A stretch of 56,220 bases of DNA from Deltaproteobacteria bacterium (GCA_016210115.1 JACQUW010000357.1:1-56220), one strand, 5' to 3'. Positions 24,751 to 34,450 are shown, numbered from the stretch's first letter. Numbers and translations are program-made. Notes: generated from the letters alone by a model not told the origin.

Positions 24751-25262
24751 TAGCAAACCTCGTGGTTACCATAAACGGTCGGAAGTACGTGGCAGACGTC
24801 GAACCAAGAATGCTCCTAGTCCATTTTTTACGAGACATGCTGCAACTGACCGGTACCCACATTGGGTGTGTCGTAGGCCGTTGCGGGGCATGTACGGTTC
24901 TGTGGAACGGCAGACCGGTAAAGTCGTGCATGGTGTTGGCGATCCAGACTCACGGAAGTGAAGTCACGACAATTGAGGGATTGAGCCAAAACGACCGGTT
25001 ACTCCCCTTGCAGGAAGCGTTTTTGGAGTCAGACGCCATCGAGTGCGGGTACTGCACGCCCGGTATGGTTATGGCGGCTTACGGGCTTTTGTTGAAAAAC
25101 CCTTCTGCCGGTGAAGCCGAAATCAAGAGGGCCATCTCAGGGAATCTCTGCCGCTGCACGGGCTATGTAAATATCGTTAAAGCCATCCAGTCCGCGGTCG
25201 CCTCGGGAAATCGTCAAGAGGCACGCAGACTCTGCGGGGTGCAAGACATTGTATCCGAATAA
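24747..25262 (+). CDS. Molybdenum hydroxylase 2, 2x[2Fe-2S] small subunit
   Basis: A 171-residue iron-sulfur subunit with ligands C41, C46, C49 and C61 (GCVVGRCGACTV, then SC), and C100, C103, C135 and C137 ([16 protein letters not shown]). It starts at a GTG overlapping the large-subunit stop, with GAGGAGG five bases upstream. The C-terminal tail extends about 15 residues beyond the usual end and overlaps the medium-subunit start. Confidence 0.93.
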   Translation: MIANLVVTINGRKYVADVEPRMLLVHFLRDMLQLTGTHIGCVVGRCGACTVLWNGRPVKSCMVLAIQTHGSEVTTIEGLSQNDRLLPLQEAFLESDAIECGYCTPGMVMAAYGLLLKNPSAGEAEIKRAISGNLCRCTGYVNIVKAIQSAVASGNRQEARRLCGVQDIVSE

Positions 25263-26127
25263 ATTTGATTATCACCGGCCTGCATCTCTATCGGAGGCGA
25301 CAGAGCTGATGGCGCGCTATGGCCAGGACGCAAGGCCTCTGGCAGGAGGGCAGAGTCTAATCCCGTTAATGAAGCTGCGGCTCGCGAATCCCGCCGTGAT
25401 CGTAGACTTAAACGGCATCCCGGGATTGAGTTATGTCCGGCAACAAGAAGATCGGTTGGTGATCGGAGCATTGACCTGCCATAGTGATGTGGAAGATTCG
25501 GAGATCGTTCGGAATCGGCACCAGATGATTGGGGATGCGGTCCGTAACATCGGAGACGCGCAGGTGCGTAACCTCGGCACCGTCGGCGGTTCGCTGGTTC
25601 ACTGCGACCCAAGCGGAGATTGGGGTCCGGTTCTTTTGGCCCTGGGAGGGGAAGTGCGCTGTCTTGGTCCGGCCGGCGAGCGAATTATCCGGGGAACCGA
25701 TTTTTTCACCGACACATACGAAACCGCGAGAGACCCGACCGAGATTGTCACGGAGGTCAGGCTCCGTTCACCGCAGCCGGGTGCCGGTGGCGCCTACTTG
25801 AAACTGGAACGCCGCTCCGGTGATTTTGCGGTAGTCGGCGTAGCCGTCTGCCTGGTACTAGACGCAAATGACGTCTGCAGGGAGGCAGCCATTGGCCTCG
25901 GCGGAGTGGCTCCGACCTATGTGAAGGCAACAAGTGCGGAAAGTGTTCTGCGCGGGATGCCGCTTAGCGATGCTGCGATAGCGGAAGCGGCGCGATGCCT
26001 CGATGCCGAGATCGATCCCTACTCTGACATCCGAGCCCCGGCTGAGTACAAGCGCGCCATGGCAAAGGTCTTTTTTCAAAAGGCTGTGGAGCTAGCGCGT
26101 AGACGAGCAACGGTTGGCGATTCTTAG
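25249..26127 (+). CDS. Molybdenum hydroxylase 2, FAD-binding medium subunit
   Basis: A 292-residue CoxM-type subunit. FAD loops are LAGGQSLIPLMKLR near residue 32 and NLGTVGGSLVHCDPSGDW near residue 108. The start is a TTG at 25249, overlapping the small-subunit end by 14 bases; no ATG or GTG is available before the conserved FDYHRPASLSEA segment. It ends convergently, 58 bases from the UbiD gene on the other strand. Confidence 0.9.
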   Translation: MYPNKFDYHRPASLSEATELMARYGQDARPLAGGQSLIPLMKLRLANPAVIVDLNGIPGLSYVRQQEDRLVIGALTCHSDVEDSEIVRNRHQMIGDAVRNIGDAQVRNLGTVGGSLVHCDPSGDWGPVLLALGGEVRCLGPAGERIIRGTDFFTDTYETARDPTEIVTEVRLRSPQPGAGGAYLKLERRSGDFAVVGVAVCLVLDANDVCREAAIGLGGVAPTYVKATSAESVLRGMPLSDAAIAEAARCLDAEIDPYSDIRAPAEYKRAMAKVFFQKAVELARRRATVGDS

Positions 26128-26185
26128 CCACCAAGAAAGAAAAACTTTGTGTCTCGGTGCCTTTATGGCGAGAATTTCTTTCCCG

Positions 26186-27820
26186 CTAGCTTGGCTTACG
26201 CGGCGCTTTGCGGATGGATGTATTTGGCCTGACGTCGCTTCTGCAACGTTGGGCCGTGCGCCGGCCGTTCTCCAGGTATTCGCCCTTCACCGCGCGCAAG
26301 GCTGCCTCGTCCCAGTCCTCGCTCCAATCGCCCAGCGAATAGCCGTGCCAGGGCGCCTCGGGCTCGAGGCGCGGCAATCCTAACCTCTCCCAAAGCTCCT
26401 TCGCGTGTTCCATGTATTCCCGTTTCGGCAGCGCGATGGGCGGGAGATTCCCTTTGAGCGTCGCGTCGATCAGGAGCGTAGAATCTTCTCCCTCGCCGCG
26501 CTCGACGCGCGGGCCATACACGCTGCGATGCTGCAGCGTTTGGATGTCAAGCTTAGGATCGGCCCGATACGCCAGCGCCCACCAGACCGCGTCGCCGTTT
26601 GTGGGATCGATGTCCTCGTTGATCGCGATCACGTATTTGCCGCACAAAGCCTGGAGCGAACAAGCCCCGTAGAGAGCGCGCCAGACCTCGGTTTGCGGCA
26701 CTCCCCGCTCCATCTGAATAAAGATAACCCGGCGCAGGTTGGTAAGCGGCTCATGCATCGAGACGCGAATCACTCCTTTGACTCCGAGATGGTCCCGCAG
26801 GTGCGTGAGAAACAGCGGCTCGTAAGCGACGCGCTTGATGACGCTCGACTCGCTCGGCGTGACCTGAGAGATAATCGAAGGAAACACAGCGTTGCGCCTG
26901 TGGGTAATCGCGGTGACCTCCATGATCATATTGTAGTCCTCGAGCGCGACGTGACCGTGCGATTCCGCAAAAGGGGCCTCGGGCTCGAGATACTCCGTGT
27001 CGATCCAACCCTCTATGACGATCTCCGCTTCCGCCGGCACCATGAGATCGACGGTCTTCGCTTTCACCTGGTTGATGGGCGCGCCCACAATGCCGCCCGC
27101 TACCGCCATTTCCTCCACGCCGATGCGGAGCTTTTGCGGTCCGACGTAGGCAACAGCCGGTGGGCCTCCCAGGACAAATGCGCAGGGCATGCGCTCGCCG
27201 CGCGCCTTGTATTTCTCCCAATGGAGATAGCCCTCCGCGCCGCCGGCTCTGGCAACCATCCGAACCGCGAGCCGGTTCGAGGCTTTAAGCCCGGCGCGGT
27301 ATGTCCCCATATTTTGCGTGCCTGTCTCAGGATCGCGCGTAACACAGTTGGCGGCCGTAAGATACGGCGCGCAGTCGTAGCCGGGCGTAGAGATTGGGAC
27401 TGGGAGCGCATCGAGTCCTTTTCCGTCTCCTTCCAAATCCTTGCCGGTAATGACAACCTCTTGGCACGGCCCCCTCTGGACGGTTCGCGGCGGAATGGGA
27501 CTCGCGATGGCGCGGCTCCAGGTTTTGCCGATGGCTTCAATATCGACGCCCATGCCGATGCTGTAGATCGTCCCGCTCGCCGCCAGCGCGCCAATTACTA
27601 CCGGAATCTCATACTTGCGGCGGCGCGAATCAGTCACGTTGGTGAAAAGGAAAGCCTTGCGCTCTGCCTCGGGGATGCCGCCCCGGAACTGCCAGCGCAC
27701 CAGCGGATGCATCTCCGTATCCTTGTTGATGGGAGCATCCACGGTGATAAGTAGGCCGGCCGCCTCCAAAGACCGAATATGATCCTGGAAATCCGGATAG
27801 GCCTTTTGCGCCTTGCTCAT
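26186..27820 (-). CDS. UbiD-family decarboxylase 1
   Basis: A 544-residue UbiD-family protein. These enzymes use prenylated FMN to remove or add CO2 on aromatic, heteroaromatic or acrylic acids. The catalytic triad is recognisable as R175 (MGTYRAGLK) and the two glutamates of E281-APFA-E286. The metal and prFMN-binding segment PAEAEIVIEGWI is present. It is longer than the other two UbiD proteins here because of an extended C-terminus after residue 450. GAGGCG lies six bases before ATG 27820. No ubiX-like prenyltransferase is in the window. It is the last gene of the long minus-strand block and follows the CoA transferase. Confidence 0.9.
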   Translation of the reverse strand: MSKAQKAYPDFQDHIRSLEAAGLLITVDAPINKDTEMHPLVRWQFRGGIPEAERKAFLFTNVTDSRRRKYEIPVVIGALAASGTIYSIGMGVDIEAIGKTWSRAIASPIPPRTVQRGPCQEVVITGKDLEGDGKGLDALPVPISTPGYDCAPYLTAANCVTRDPETGTQNMGTYRAGLKASNRLAVRMVARAGGAEGYLHWEKYKARGERMPCAFVLGGPPAVAYVGPQKLRIGVEEMAVAGGIVGAPINQVKAKTVDLMVPAEAEIVIEGWIDTEYLEPEAPFAESHGHVALEDYNMIMEVTAITHRRNAVFPSIISQVTPSESSVIKRVAYEPLFLTHLRDHLGVKGVIRVSMHEPLTNLRRVIFIQMERGVPQTEVWRALYGACSLQALCGKYVIAINEDIDPTNGDAVWWALAYRADPKLDIQTLQHRSVYGPRVERGEGEDSTLLIDATLKGNLPPIALPKREYMEHAKELWERLGLPRLEPEAPWHGYSLGDWSEDWDEAALRAVKGEYLENGRRTAQRCRSDVRPNTSIRKAPRKPS

Positions 27821-28122
27821 AATTGCGCCTCTGAATCGTGAAAAGTGAAAGGTGAATGGTCTACGATTGACTTTTCACGATTACCTCATTTCCGTTCAAA
27901 TTAACTTCCGTCTCCCCCACCTTACTCCTCCCCCGCAAGGGGGGAGGAAAAAAGAGGGAAGAATCCCGCAAAGAGGGCGGAAAGGGTTAAAATGCACGAT
28001 CGATTCGCTCGCGCTGTGACGTTTCACGTTTCCACACGGGTCTTATTCCTTCCCCCCTTGCGGGGGAAGGCAAGGATGGGGGAAGAGAGCCGTCCCAGAT
28101 ATTTACACTCCCGTAGCGGCTC
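27821..28122. other. Gap with inverted repeats
   Basis: About 300 bases between the CoA transferase and UbiD 1. It contains the GTGAAAAGT hairpin (27834-27882) and two C-rich/G-rich hairpins (CCTCCCCCGCAAGGGGGGAGG near 27928, and a similar one near 28050). I see no gene. These structures could terminate or process the transcript between the two genes. Confidence 0.6.
27834..27882. repeat. GTGAAA-type hairpin upstream of UbiD 1
   Basis: Perfect 13-base arms AATCGTGAAAAGT (27834-27846) and complement (27870-27882) with a 23-base loop. A related hairpin lies upstream of UbiD 2 at 41976-42013. Confidence 0.8.
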
Positions 28123-28911
28123 TCATTTTAGATAGAGCCGCTGCGGATCGATTTTTTTTCGCAAGAGCTCCAGTTGTTCGGCGCTTGGCGGCGTCGCCTC
28201 CTTGAGCCGCGAGGCGACCTTCAAATCCCAACCGCAGGCATTCCTGACGTCATCGACGCTCACGCCGGGATACAGCTCCTTCAGGACCATTTCGCCTGCC
28301 TCAAAGTCGCACACTCCTTTGTCGGTGATAACGGCTGTGGGACCGCGCCCCGGAAGCCCAAAATCCTGTCTCGTCTTGCCCCGAAACTCAGGATGATTCC
28401 TCTTGGAAAGATAGCGATGACCCGGACTCGTGACGAAATCACACTGTTCCACAAACGACTTCGGCGACATCCGCATCACGACCAGGAGCCGCCGGGAATG
28501 AACGGCGATCTCACACGCGCCCCCGCTCCCGGGAAGCCGCACTTCGGGGTTCTCATAAGCGCCGATCACCGTGGTATTGATGTTGCCAAAGCGATCGATT
28601 TGAGCGCCTCCGAGAAATCCGACTTCAATCAGCCCGTTTTGGAGGTAGGCCTGAAAGATATCCGCTTGCGAGGCGACGGCAAGCGAGTCCGTTACCAGCG
28701 CCGGATCGCCGATCGAGATGGGGAGCCGCTCGGGAACCGTTCCAACGGCTCCGGACTCGTAGATCATAAAAAGGTTAGGCGCGTGCGTGGCGCGGGCCAG
28801 GTTACAGGCGAGGTTCGGCAGGCCGATTCCGACAAAAACCACATCGTGATCGTTGAGCTCCGCCGCCGCGCGAACGGCCATCATTTCCGAGGCGGTGTAC
28901 TCAGAATCCAT
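28123..28911 (-). CDS. CoA-transferase family I, subunit B
   Basis: A 262-residue beta-type subunit of a family I CoA transferase (glutaconate/3-oxoacid type). The catalytic glutamate is E52 in MIYESGAVGT, which forms the acyl- and CoA-thioester intermediates. Further family segments are FVGIGLPNLA and FLGGAQIDRFGNINTT. Its ATG lies inside the end of subunit A, overlapping by 11 bases. The pair would activate an acid from the pathway to its CoA ester. The specific acid is not readable. Confidence 0.9.
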   Translation of the reverse strand: MDSEYTASEMMAVRAAAELNDHDVVFVGIGLPNLACNLARATHAPNLFMIYESGAVGTVPERLPISIGDPALVTDSLAVASQADIFQAYLQNGLIEVGFLGGAQIDRFGNINTTVIGAYENPEVRLPGSGGACEIAVHSRRLLVVMRMSPKSFVEQCDFVTSPGHRYLSKRNHPEFRGKTRQDFGLPGRGPTAVITDKGVCDFEAGEMVLKELYPGVSVDDVRNACGWDLKVASRLKEATPPSAEQLELLRKKIDPQRLYLK

Positions 28912-29824
28912 AGTTCACCCCCTCACAGATTCGCGCTTTCGCTTTAAGTTTTTCCAATACCCGATTTCCCAGCTTCTGCACGTACTCCGCCCGGTTCTTG
29001 ACGCCATAGACGAACTCATTCAAATAATCCGCGTACGTCGTTGGATCCCGCGAGATCCGATCCCACTTCACGTAAAACTCGTTGTCGCGGTCGTAGTAGC
29101 CTTGAGCATAACTTGGGTGAGCCGCCCATGGCTCGTGCACAACGTGATCCACGCAGATGCCGGGGATCAGAGTCCGGTTGGGATCCATTCTAATGAGCGA
29201 TGTATCCACGAGCTCCTCGGCAACAATGACGACCCTCTTAGACGCAAACGCGGATTCTTTCTGCGTTCCCATGAGGCCCCAGACTTGAGCATTGCCCTGG
29301 CGATCGGCGCGCTGGACCTGGATGATCGCCACATCCGGCCGCAACGCCGGCACAACGGCAAGCTTCTGTCCGGTGTAGGGGCATTCGATCCACTTGATGT
29401 TCGGGTTGGATGAAGGAATGTCGGTTCCGCCGTAATTATTCAGCGTCCAAAACGGCAAGCCCGCGGCTCCCGCGAGAAATCGCCCCAGCATGCCGAAATG
29501 GGAATACTCGTCGATCTCGATGCGCGCGCGAGAACCGGCCTCGGTCTTCCGGCGCATCGCATGCAAACTTCCCACGCCCGGGTTTCCAGCCCAACTGAAA
29601 ACCATCTTCTTGACCGCACCGGCTTCCACTAATTGGTCGTAAACCAGATCCGGCGTGAGACGCGAGGCGATCAAATCCTTTTTCCGTTGGCGAATGATCT
29701 CATGCCCGGCTGCAAAACAAATGAGATGGGTGAAACCTTCGATGACGACCTCATCCCCGTCATGAACGGATTCGGCGATCGCTTCGCTCATGGAGCAGAT
29801 TTTATCCGCTGCGCGCTTTCCCAT
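28901..29824 (-). CDS. CoA-transferase family I, subunit A
   Basis: A 307-residue alpha-type subunit with DGDEVVIEGFTHL near the N-terminus, VFSWAGNPGVGSLH, and VQRADRQGNAQVWG. This is closest in layout to glutaconate CoA-transferase-like subunits. The ATG at 29824 has only a weak ribosome binding site. A 28-base palindrome lies between it and the preceding hydroxylase 3 gene. It is co-directional and overlapping with subunit B. Confidence 0.88.
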   Translation of the reverse strand: MGKRAADKICSMSEAIAESVHDGDEVVIEGFTHLICFAAGHEIIRQRKKDLIASRLTPDLVYDQLVEAGAVKKMVFSWAGNPGVGSLHAMRRKTEAGSRARIEIDEYSHFGMLGRFLAGAAGLPFWTLNNYGGTDIPSSNPNIKWIECPYTGQKLAVVPALRPDVAIIQVQRADRQGNAQVWGLMGTQKESAFASKRVVIVAEELVDTSLIRMDPNRTLIPGICVDHVVHEPWAAHPSYAQGYYDRDNEFYVKWDRISRDPTTYADYLNEFVYGVKNRAEYVQKLGNRVLEKLKAKARICEGVNYGF

Positions 29825-29848
29825 GGTGCAAAAGGTTCTTCAACATGG

Positions 29849-29876
29849 GTAGGGCCACGGCATGCCGTGCCCCTAC
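29849..29876. repeat. GTAGGG...CCCTAC palindrome
   Basis: GTAGGGCCACGGCAT followed by its complement with a single mismatch. It fills the 55-base gap between hydroxylase 3 and CoA-transferase A on the minus strand. It could form an intercistronic hairpin. Confidence 0.8.
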
Positions 29877-29879
29877 GCC

Positions 29880-32108
29880 TTAGGGTTTTCTCTTATCCCG
29901 CAATGCTCGCCACACCCGCTCCGGCGTCAAAGGAAGCTCCTTGATTCTGGCCCCTGTCTTCCACGCAAGCGCGTTGGCAATCGCGGCTGCGGGAGGGATG
30001 ATCCCGGCCTCTCCCATTCCTTTTGCTCCATAAGGACCGGGGCCGTCGCCGTTCTCAACGAGGATGCACTCGAACTCCTTCGGCGTATCTTCAAACGCCG
30101 GCACGCGGTAATCGATTAAGTTTGGATTCACGATCTGGCCATTGTCGTAGATTATGGATTCGTAAAGCGTGTGTCCCACGCCCATCATCGCCGAGCCTTC
30201 GTCTTGCCCTTCGCATTGCATCGGGTTTATAGCTTTGCCCACGTCAGCCGCCGTAACGTATTTCGCAATCCCGATTCGTCCGGTCTCTTCGTCTACGTCG
30301 ATTTCCACCGCGCCTATCCCGATCTCCCAAAAAAGCGGATTCCGAGCCGGCTCTGAGCGCATCTTCTCCAGCGATCCCCGCCCGATCACCTCTCCGCCTC
30401 CGGTGGCAAAATGCCTGCCGATCAACTCGCCATAGGAAATTTTTCTGTCACCAACCAGGACGTTTCCGTCGTCCAGACGAATCTGCTGCGGCGGAATCTC
30501 AAAGCTTCGCGAAGCGATTCTGAGCAACTGTTCACGGGCATCTTGGGCGGCCTCCTGGACGGCTCTGCCCATGACCGTGGTGGAGCGACTCGACCCCGTT
30601 GAGCGATCGTAAGGAGTGTACATGGTGTCGGTGGGCCGCATGGTTACTCTTTCCAAAGGCAAGCAAAGCTCCTCGGCGACGATTTGGCTCATGATCGTCC
30701 GGGCGCCCTGGCCGATTTCACTGGTGCCGCACAACAAGACCGCGTTTCCGTCCGCATCCAAATGCACCGTCGCGATCGAGGCCAACGGAGATCCCGCATC
30801 CGTTACTCCAAACGACACCCCTCTGCCTTTCCCGTCTCGGCTAATGGGGCCGTCCCAACGCAACGCCTCTTTTACCTTGTGAAGGCCCTCGAACAGGTCC
30901 GCGTCCAGAGGAGTCCCCTTGGGTCTTATTTCCTCGCCTCGTTTGAGCAAATTCTTAAAGCGCAGCTCCATGGGATCTATCCCGAGCTTTTCGGCCATCA
31001 TGTCCATCTGAGATTCGGCCGCCCAGGCGGATTGGGGCGCGCCTATGGATCTGAACGAAGCAGCAGGAACCGTATGCGTATAGACGCAGTAGGCGTCTAT
31101 TTTGATGTGAGGAATCCGATAAGGTCCCAGCACCCTGATCATTGCCTTACTGGTCACGATGGGACCGTTCTCCGCATAAGCTCCGGTGTTGAGAAAGAGC
31201 TCCGCCCGCTTCGCCACCAGCCGACCGTCTTTTTTGACGCCGGTCTTTATCTTGCACGTGGCGGCGTGTCTCCTCACCGTCATCATCGCTTCTGAGACGC
31301 TCTGGGTAACGCGAACGGGTCTCCTGGCTTTGCGCGCGAGAGCCACAACCAGCGGGTCGATCTTCGCCCCGGACTTGCTCCCGTAGGCGCCTCCGACGAA
31401 AGGAATGATGACCCGCACCCGAAAAACGGGACAGCGGAAGATCTCGGCAATCTGCTGGCGCATGATAAAAGGGTGCGCCGAAGAGGACCAAACCGTGATT
31501 CCATCCGAGTCGAACTGGGCGATGGTCGTGTGAGGCTCCATGGAGTAGTGGTAGACCATGGGAAATTCGAAGGTGTCTTCCAATATCAGGTCCGCCTCGG
31601 CAAAGCCATTTTCCACATCTCCCCTCTCCACATGATCATGAAAGCAGATATTGTTCGAAGCAAAAGAATGCAGTTGCGGGGCTCCAGGAGCCGTGGCTTC
31701 AGCCACCGTACTCGCAGCAGGAAGAGGCTCATATTCGACTTCTATCTTGGAAAGCGCCTCTTCGGCCGCTGCGCCGTCTCGGGCAGCAACCGCGGCCACA
31801 GGCTCGCCGGCATAAAGCACGCGGTCGATAGCAATAATTGGGTGGTCGGGAGGAGCATTCAGGAATTCGGAACGTCCGAAATAGGGCTGGATGTCGCTGA
31901 GGTCCTTACCCGTAAGGACGGCCAGAACGCCGGGAACTCGATCCGCTTCTGTCGTATGTATGGAGACAATCCGCGCATGCGGGTACGGACTGCGAAGAAT
32001 CTTACCGTGCACGGCTCCCGGGATGACGAGATCGACCGCAAACTTTGCCGCCCCCGTGACTTTATCAAACCCATCCACGCGCTTTGCCGACGCACCTACG
32101 ATTTTCAA
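29880..32108 (-). CDS. Molybdenum hydroxylase 3, orphan large subunit
   Basis: A 742-residue xanthine-dehydrogenase-family catalytic subunit. Marks are RVDGFDKVTGAAKFAVDL, the molybdenum segment FVGGAYGSKSGAKIDPLV, the arginine loop SFRSIGAPQSAW, GTSEIGQGA and the catalytic glutamate in GAKGMGEAGIIP. The start is a TTG at 32108; an in-frame stop lies about 24 bases farther up and no ATG intervenes. There is no small or medium subunit gene next to it, so it must borrow those of another locus (hydroxylase 4 on the same strand is the nearest) or use a different electron acceptor. The CoA transferase follows 55 bases downstream. Confidence 0.9.
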   Translation of the reverse strand: MKIVGASAKRVDGFDKVTGAAKFAVDLVIPGAVHGKILRSPYPHARIVSIHTTEADRVPGVLAVLTGKDLSDIQPYFGRSEFLNAPPDHPIIAIDRVLYAGEPVAAVAARDGAAAEEALSKIEVEYEPLPAASTVAEATAPGAPQLHSFASNNICFHDHVERGDVENGFAEADLILEDTFEFPMVYHYSMEPHTTIAQFDSDGITVWSSSAHPFIMRQQIAEIFRCPVFRVRVIIPFVGGAYGSKSGAKIDPLVVALARKARRPVRVTQSVSEAMMTVRRHAATCKIKTGVKKDGRLVAKRAELFLNTGAYAENGPIVTSKAMIRVLGPYRIPHIKIDAYCVYTHTVPAASFRSIGAPQSAWAAESQMDMMAEKLGIDPMELRFKNLLKRGEEIRPKGTPLDADLFEGLHKVKEALRWDGPISRDGKGRGVSFGVTDAGSPLASIATVHLDADGNAVLLCGTSEIGQGARTIMSQIVAEELCLPLERVTMRPTDTMYTPYDRSTGSSRSTTVMGRAVQEAAQDAREQLLRIASRSFEIPPQQIRLDDGNVLVGDRKISYGELIGRHFATGGGEVIGRGSLEKMRSEPARNPLFWEIGIGAVEIDVDEETGRIGIAKYVTAADVGKAINPMQCEGQDEGSAMMGVGHTLYESIIYDNGQIVNPNLIDYRVPAFEDTPKEFECILVENGDGPGPYGAKGMGEAGIIPPAAAIANALAWKTGARIKELPLTPERVWRALRDKRKP

Positions 32109-32131
32109 AGTGTCACCATCATTCCTGGGTC

Positions 32132-32275
32132 TTCAATTCGTTCAAACAGTTCCAATCGTTCAAACCCCCTCCTTCATCCTCCCCCGCGTCGCGGGGGAGG
32201 ACAGAGGTGGGGGCTTAAGCGGCTTGAATGTTTTGAACTGATTTTGTTAGCCGGCCAGCTCACCCCTCGATCGAC
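32132..32275. repeat. GTTCAA-type palindromic element, copy 1, with a nested hairpin
   Basis: The left part (32132-32164, TTCAATTCGTTCAAACAGTT onwards) and right part (32217-32240) are the two arms of the element found at 40457 and 49505. Between them sits a different hairpin repeat (CCTCCCCCGCGTCGCGGGGG, near 32172-32196) that the other copies lack. The outer flank (CACCCCTCGATCGACCG, 32261-32277) matches the flank of copy 3. Confidence 0.75.
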
Positions 32276-32312
32276 CGAGTCTCGGAACATTTCCTGGGCG
32301 GATGAATCCCCG

Positions 32313-33290
32313 CTATCTCTTTAATTCTTTCTGCACTTCTCGGAGTATTCCGAGATCGAAAACCTGCGTCAGAGGAATATCTTTCTTTACTCCTGACAAC
32401 TGGATGCTGGTCAGCAACCCTTTTTCGCTCGGGCTTCCATCCTCACTGTAGGACTTTATTCCCATGTCATAGGCCTTTCCGGCCGTGTCGTCATCCAGCG
32501 CCAGCCAATCTTTCGCTATTCGGATGCTTTCGTCTCTGTTTTGCCGCACGAAAAGCAGCGCCTTTAAGGCGGCCCTCACTGTGCGCTTAATCTGATCCGG
32601 CCTTTCCCGAAGTAGCTTATCCGACGTTCCCAGCCCCGGCGTCGAGAGTTCGATGTAATCCCCCGCATGAGCCAATATTCTGAACCCGAGATTCCCGGCA
32701 ACGATAACGTGGGGAATCAATATTACCGTGGCGTCCACGATTCCGCGCTTCAACGCTTCAAGCCTCACCGGGCTGTCCCCAAGGGCCACGACCAGCACAT
32801 CCTTTTTGTCTGGATCCAGACCATGGGCTTTCAATATCGCATGGGTGGTATTCTGTTCCGTGCTTCCAAACGAGCTGATCGCGAGCGTCTTGCCCCTGAG
32901 ATCTCGCACTGAGTTGAACTCGCTCCTGGAAACCAGGTAATGCATCGGTTTGTTGACAAACGAGAGCAAGCCCTTGAGCGGTTGCCCCCTGGCGGCGGCG
33001 CGGACAAGCGAGTCGAGCGCGGAGCCGAATTCGATATCGCCGGTCATTAGTGCCGTAACGGTGACACCGGCTCTCATCTGAATGATTTCAGGCTCCAGTC
33101 CCTCTTCCTTAAAGAATCCCTTCACTTGCGCGACACGCAAGGGCAAAACGGTAAGCCCCCTGCTCGGGTACCCGATTCTTACCCTCTCCGACTTTGCCGG
33201 CGCCTGCGGCCACGCTTTTCGCGCAGTTGCCGTTGACACGAACGCTACTGCCAGGATTAAAAAAACTGCGAGTCGCTTGAGATCGACCAT
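32313..33290 (-). CDS. ABC-type solute-binding protein (NMT1/SsuA-like)
   Basis: A 325-residue exported protein with a signal peptide (LAVFLILAVAFVSTATA) and the NMT1-like pattern RIGYPSRGLTVLPLRVAQVK, FFKEEGLEPEIIQM and DLRGKTLAISSFGSTEQ. AGGAG lies 10 bases upstream of the ATG. It is one of three consecutive binding-protein genes between hydroxylase 3 and the amidohydrolase. No membrane components are present. The ligand is unknown. Confidence 0.88.
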   Translation of the reverse strand: MVDLKRLAVFLILAVAFVSTATARKAWPQAPAKSERVRIGYPSRGLTVLPLRVAQVKGFFKEEGLEPEIIQMRAGVTVTALMTGDIEFGSALDSLVRAAARGQPLKGLLSFVNKPMHYLVSRSEFNSVRDLRGKTLAISSFGSTEQNTTHAILKAHGLDPDKKDVLVVALGDSPVRLEALKRGIVDATVILIPHVIVAGNLGFRILAHAGDYIELSTPGLGTSDKLLRERPDQIKRTVRAALKALLFVRQNRDESIRIAKDWLALDDDTAGKAYDMGIKSYSEDGSPSEKGLLTSIQLSGVKKDIPLTQVFDLGILREVQKELKR

Positions 33291-33478
33291 AGATTACAGC
33301 TCCTGAATTTAAGAGTATTCCGGTTGATGGCTACGCCTGCCGCTTCAGAGATCAGACAGTAGCGTCTCTTTCTCCTTGGGTCAATCGCCTTTAGATTGTT
33401 ACATCGGAAATGTTTGACGGAATGAACAACGGACAATTTCAATTATTTTTGGGTTCCCGCAGGAGAAGGATTTCCAAT

Positions 33479-34450
33479 CTACTTGAGTTCGCGCTGCAGA
33501 CGATCTGAAAATTGGGTCAAGATCAGCGTTTCCACATTGAGCTTTCGCACCTCGGGCTCGGTCTGTGAAACAAAATCCTTTACGAGCCTGATGCCCGCAA
33601 CGGGAGGCGTTGGGACGTCTTTTAAGGCTTTGACATTCATGCGCCAGGTTTCTTCGAGGGCGTCCCGATCGTTGAGCCTCATGAAGCGAGACACAGCGGC
33701 TAGAGCCAGATCCTTGTCTGTCTTGTAGAGCCGGATGGACTTGCCGATGGCTCGAAGCGCGCCGTAGACTTCCTTCGGGTAACGGTCCGCCGTGGATTGC
33801 AAAATGACAAGAGACCCGCTCGACGAAGGGAACCCGAGCTCCCCTAAATCGGCGAGCTCCTGAAATCCGGCCTTGCGGGCCACGAGCGTTAGCGGAGGCA
33901 CGACAAAAGTCGATTGCACCTGGCCGGTCTTGAGCGCGGCAAAGCGCGCGGTCTGGGCGCCGATTTGAAGCAGCGTCACATCCTTCTGCGGCTGAAGCCC
34001 GAAGATCTCCAGGACTTTACGGGCTCGGAAATCGCTGTAGTCTCCCAGGCGGTCGATAGCCATTCGAGTCCCCCTTAGCGCGGCGGGAGTTTTGATTTCC
34101 GGGGCCGCAATCAGCGAGGCGACTTCATTATCCGTAATGCCTCCAACGAACCTGATTTCCACCCCCTGGGCCGCCGCACGAATCGGGCTGGCGGCGCCGA
34201 CGATAGCCATGCGGATGTCGCCGGCGATGAGCGCCTGTGAAATCTGCGGCCCGCCTATATAGACAAAGGTCGGCCGGATCCCTTCTTGTTCGAGCAGACC
34301 TCGCTGCTCAATGATGGGGATGAAGCCATAGGTGCCGCCGCGAGAAACATACCCGATCGGAAAGTCCACCTGCGCATCGGCCGGCGGAAGGAAAAGAAGC
34401 ACAACAGGAACAAACAGCAAACATAGACGCGGAATCAATCGGAAATTCAT
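33479..34450 (-). CDS. ABC-type solute-binding protein (NMT1/SsuA-like)
   Basis: A 323-residue exported protein. The signal peptide (LCLLFVPVVLLFLPPADA) precedes FPIGYVSRGGTYGFIPIIEQ, LLEQEGIRPTFVYIGG and ALRGTRMAIDRLGDYSD. It is a paralogue of the neighbouring gene at 32313, but the ligand-cleft regions differ. The ribosome binding site is weak. Spacing to its neighbours (70 and 190 bases) is compatible with one transcript. Confidence 0.87.
   Translation of the reverse strand: MNFRLIPRLCLLFVPVVLLFLPPADAQVDFPIGYVSRGGTYGFIPIIEQRGLLEQEGIRPTFVYIGGPQISQALIAGDIRMAIVGAASPIRAAAQGVEIRFVGGITDNEVASLIAAPEIKTPAALRGTRMAIDRLGDYSDFRARKVLEIFGLQPQKDVTLLQIGAQTARFAALKTGQVQSTFVVPPLTLVARKAGFQELADLGELGFPSSSGSLVILQSTADRYPKEVYGALRAIGKSIRLYKTDKDLALAAVSRFMRLNDRDALEETWRMNVKALKDVPTPPVAGIRLVKDFVSQTEPEVRKLNVETLILTQFSDRLQRELK

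Noticed and set aside
26405..27754. Open frame of 449 codons on the plus strand
   Set aside because: Antisense to UbiD 1. No recognisable domain or ribosome binding site.
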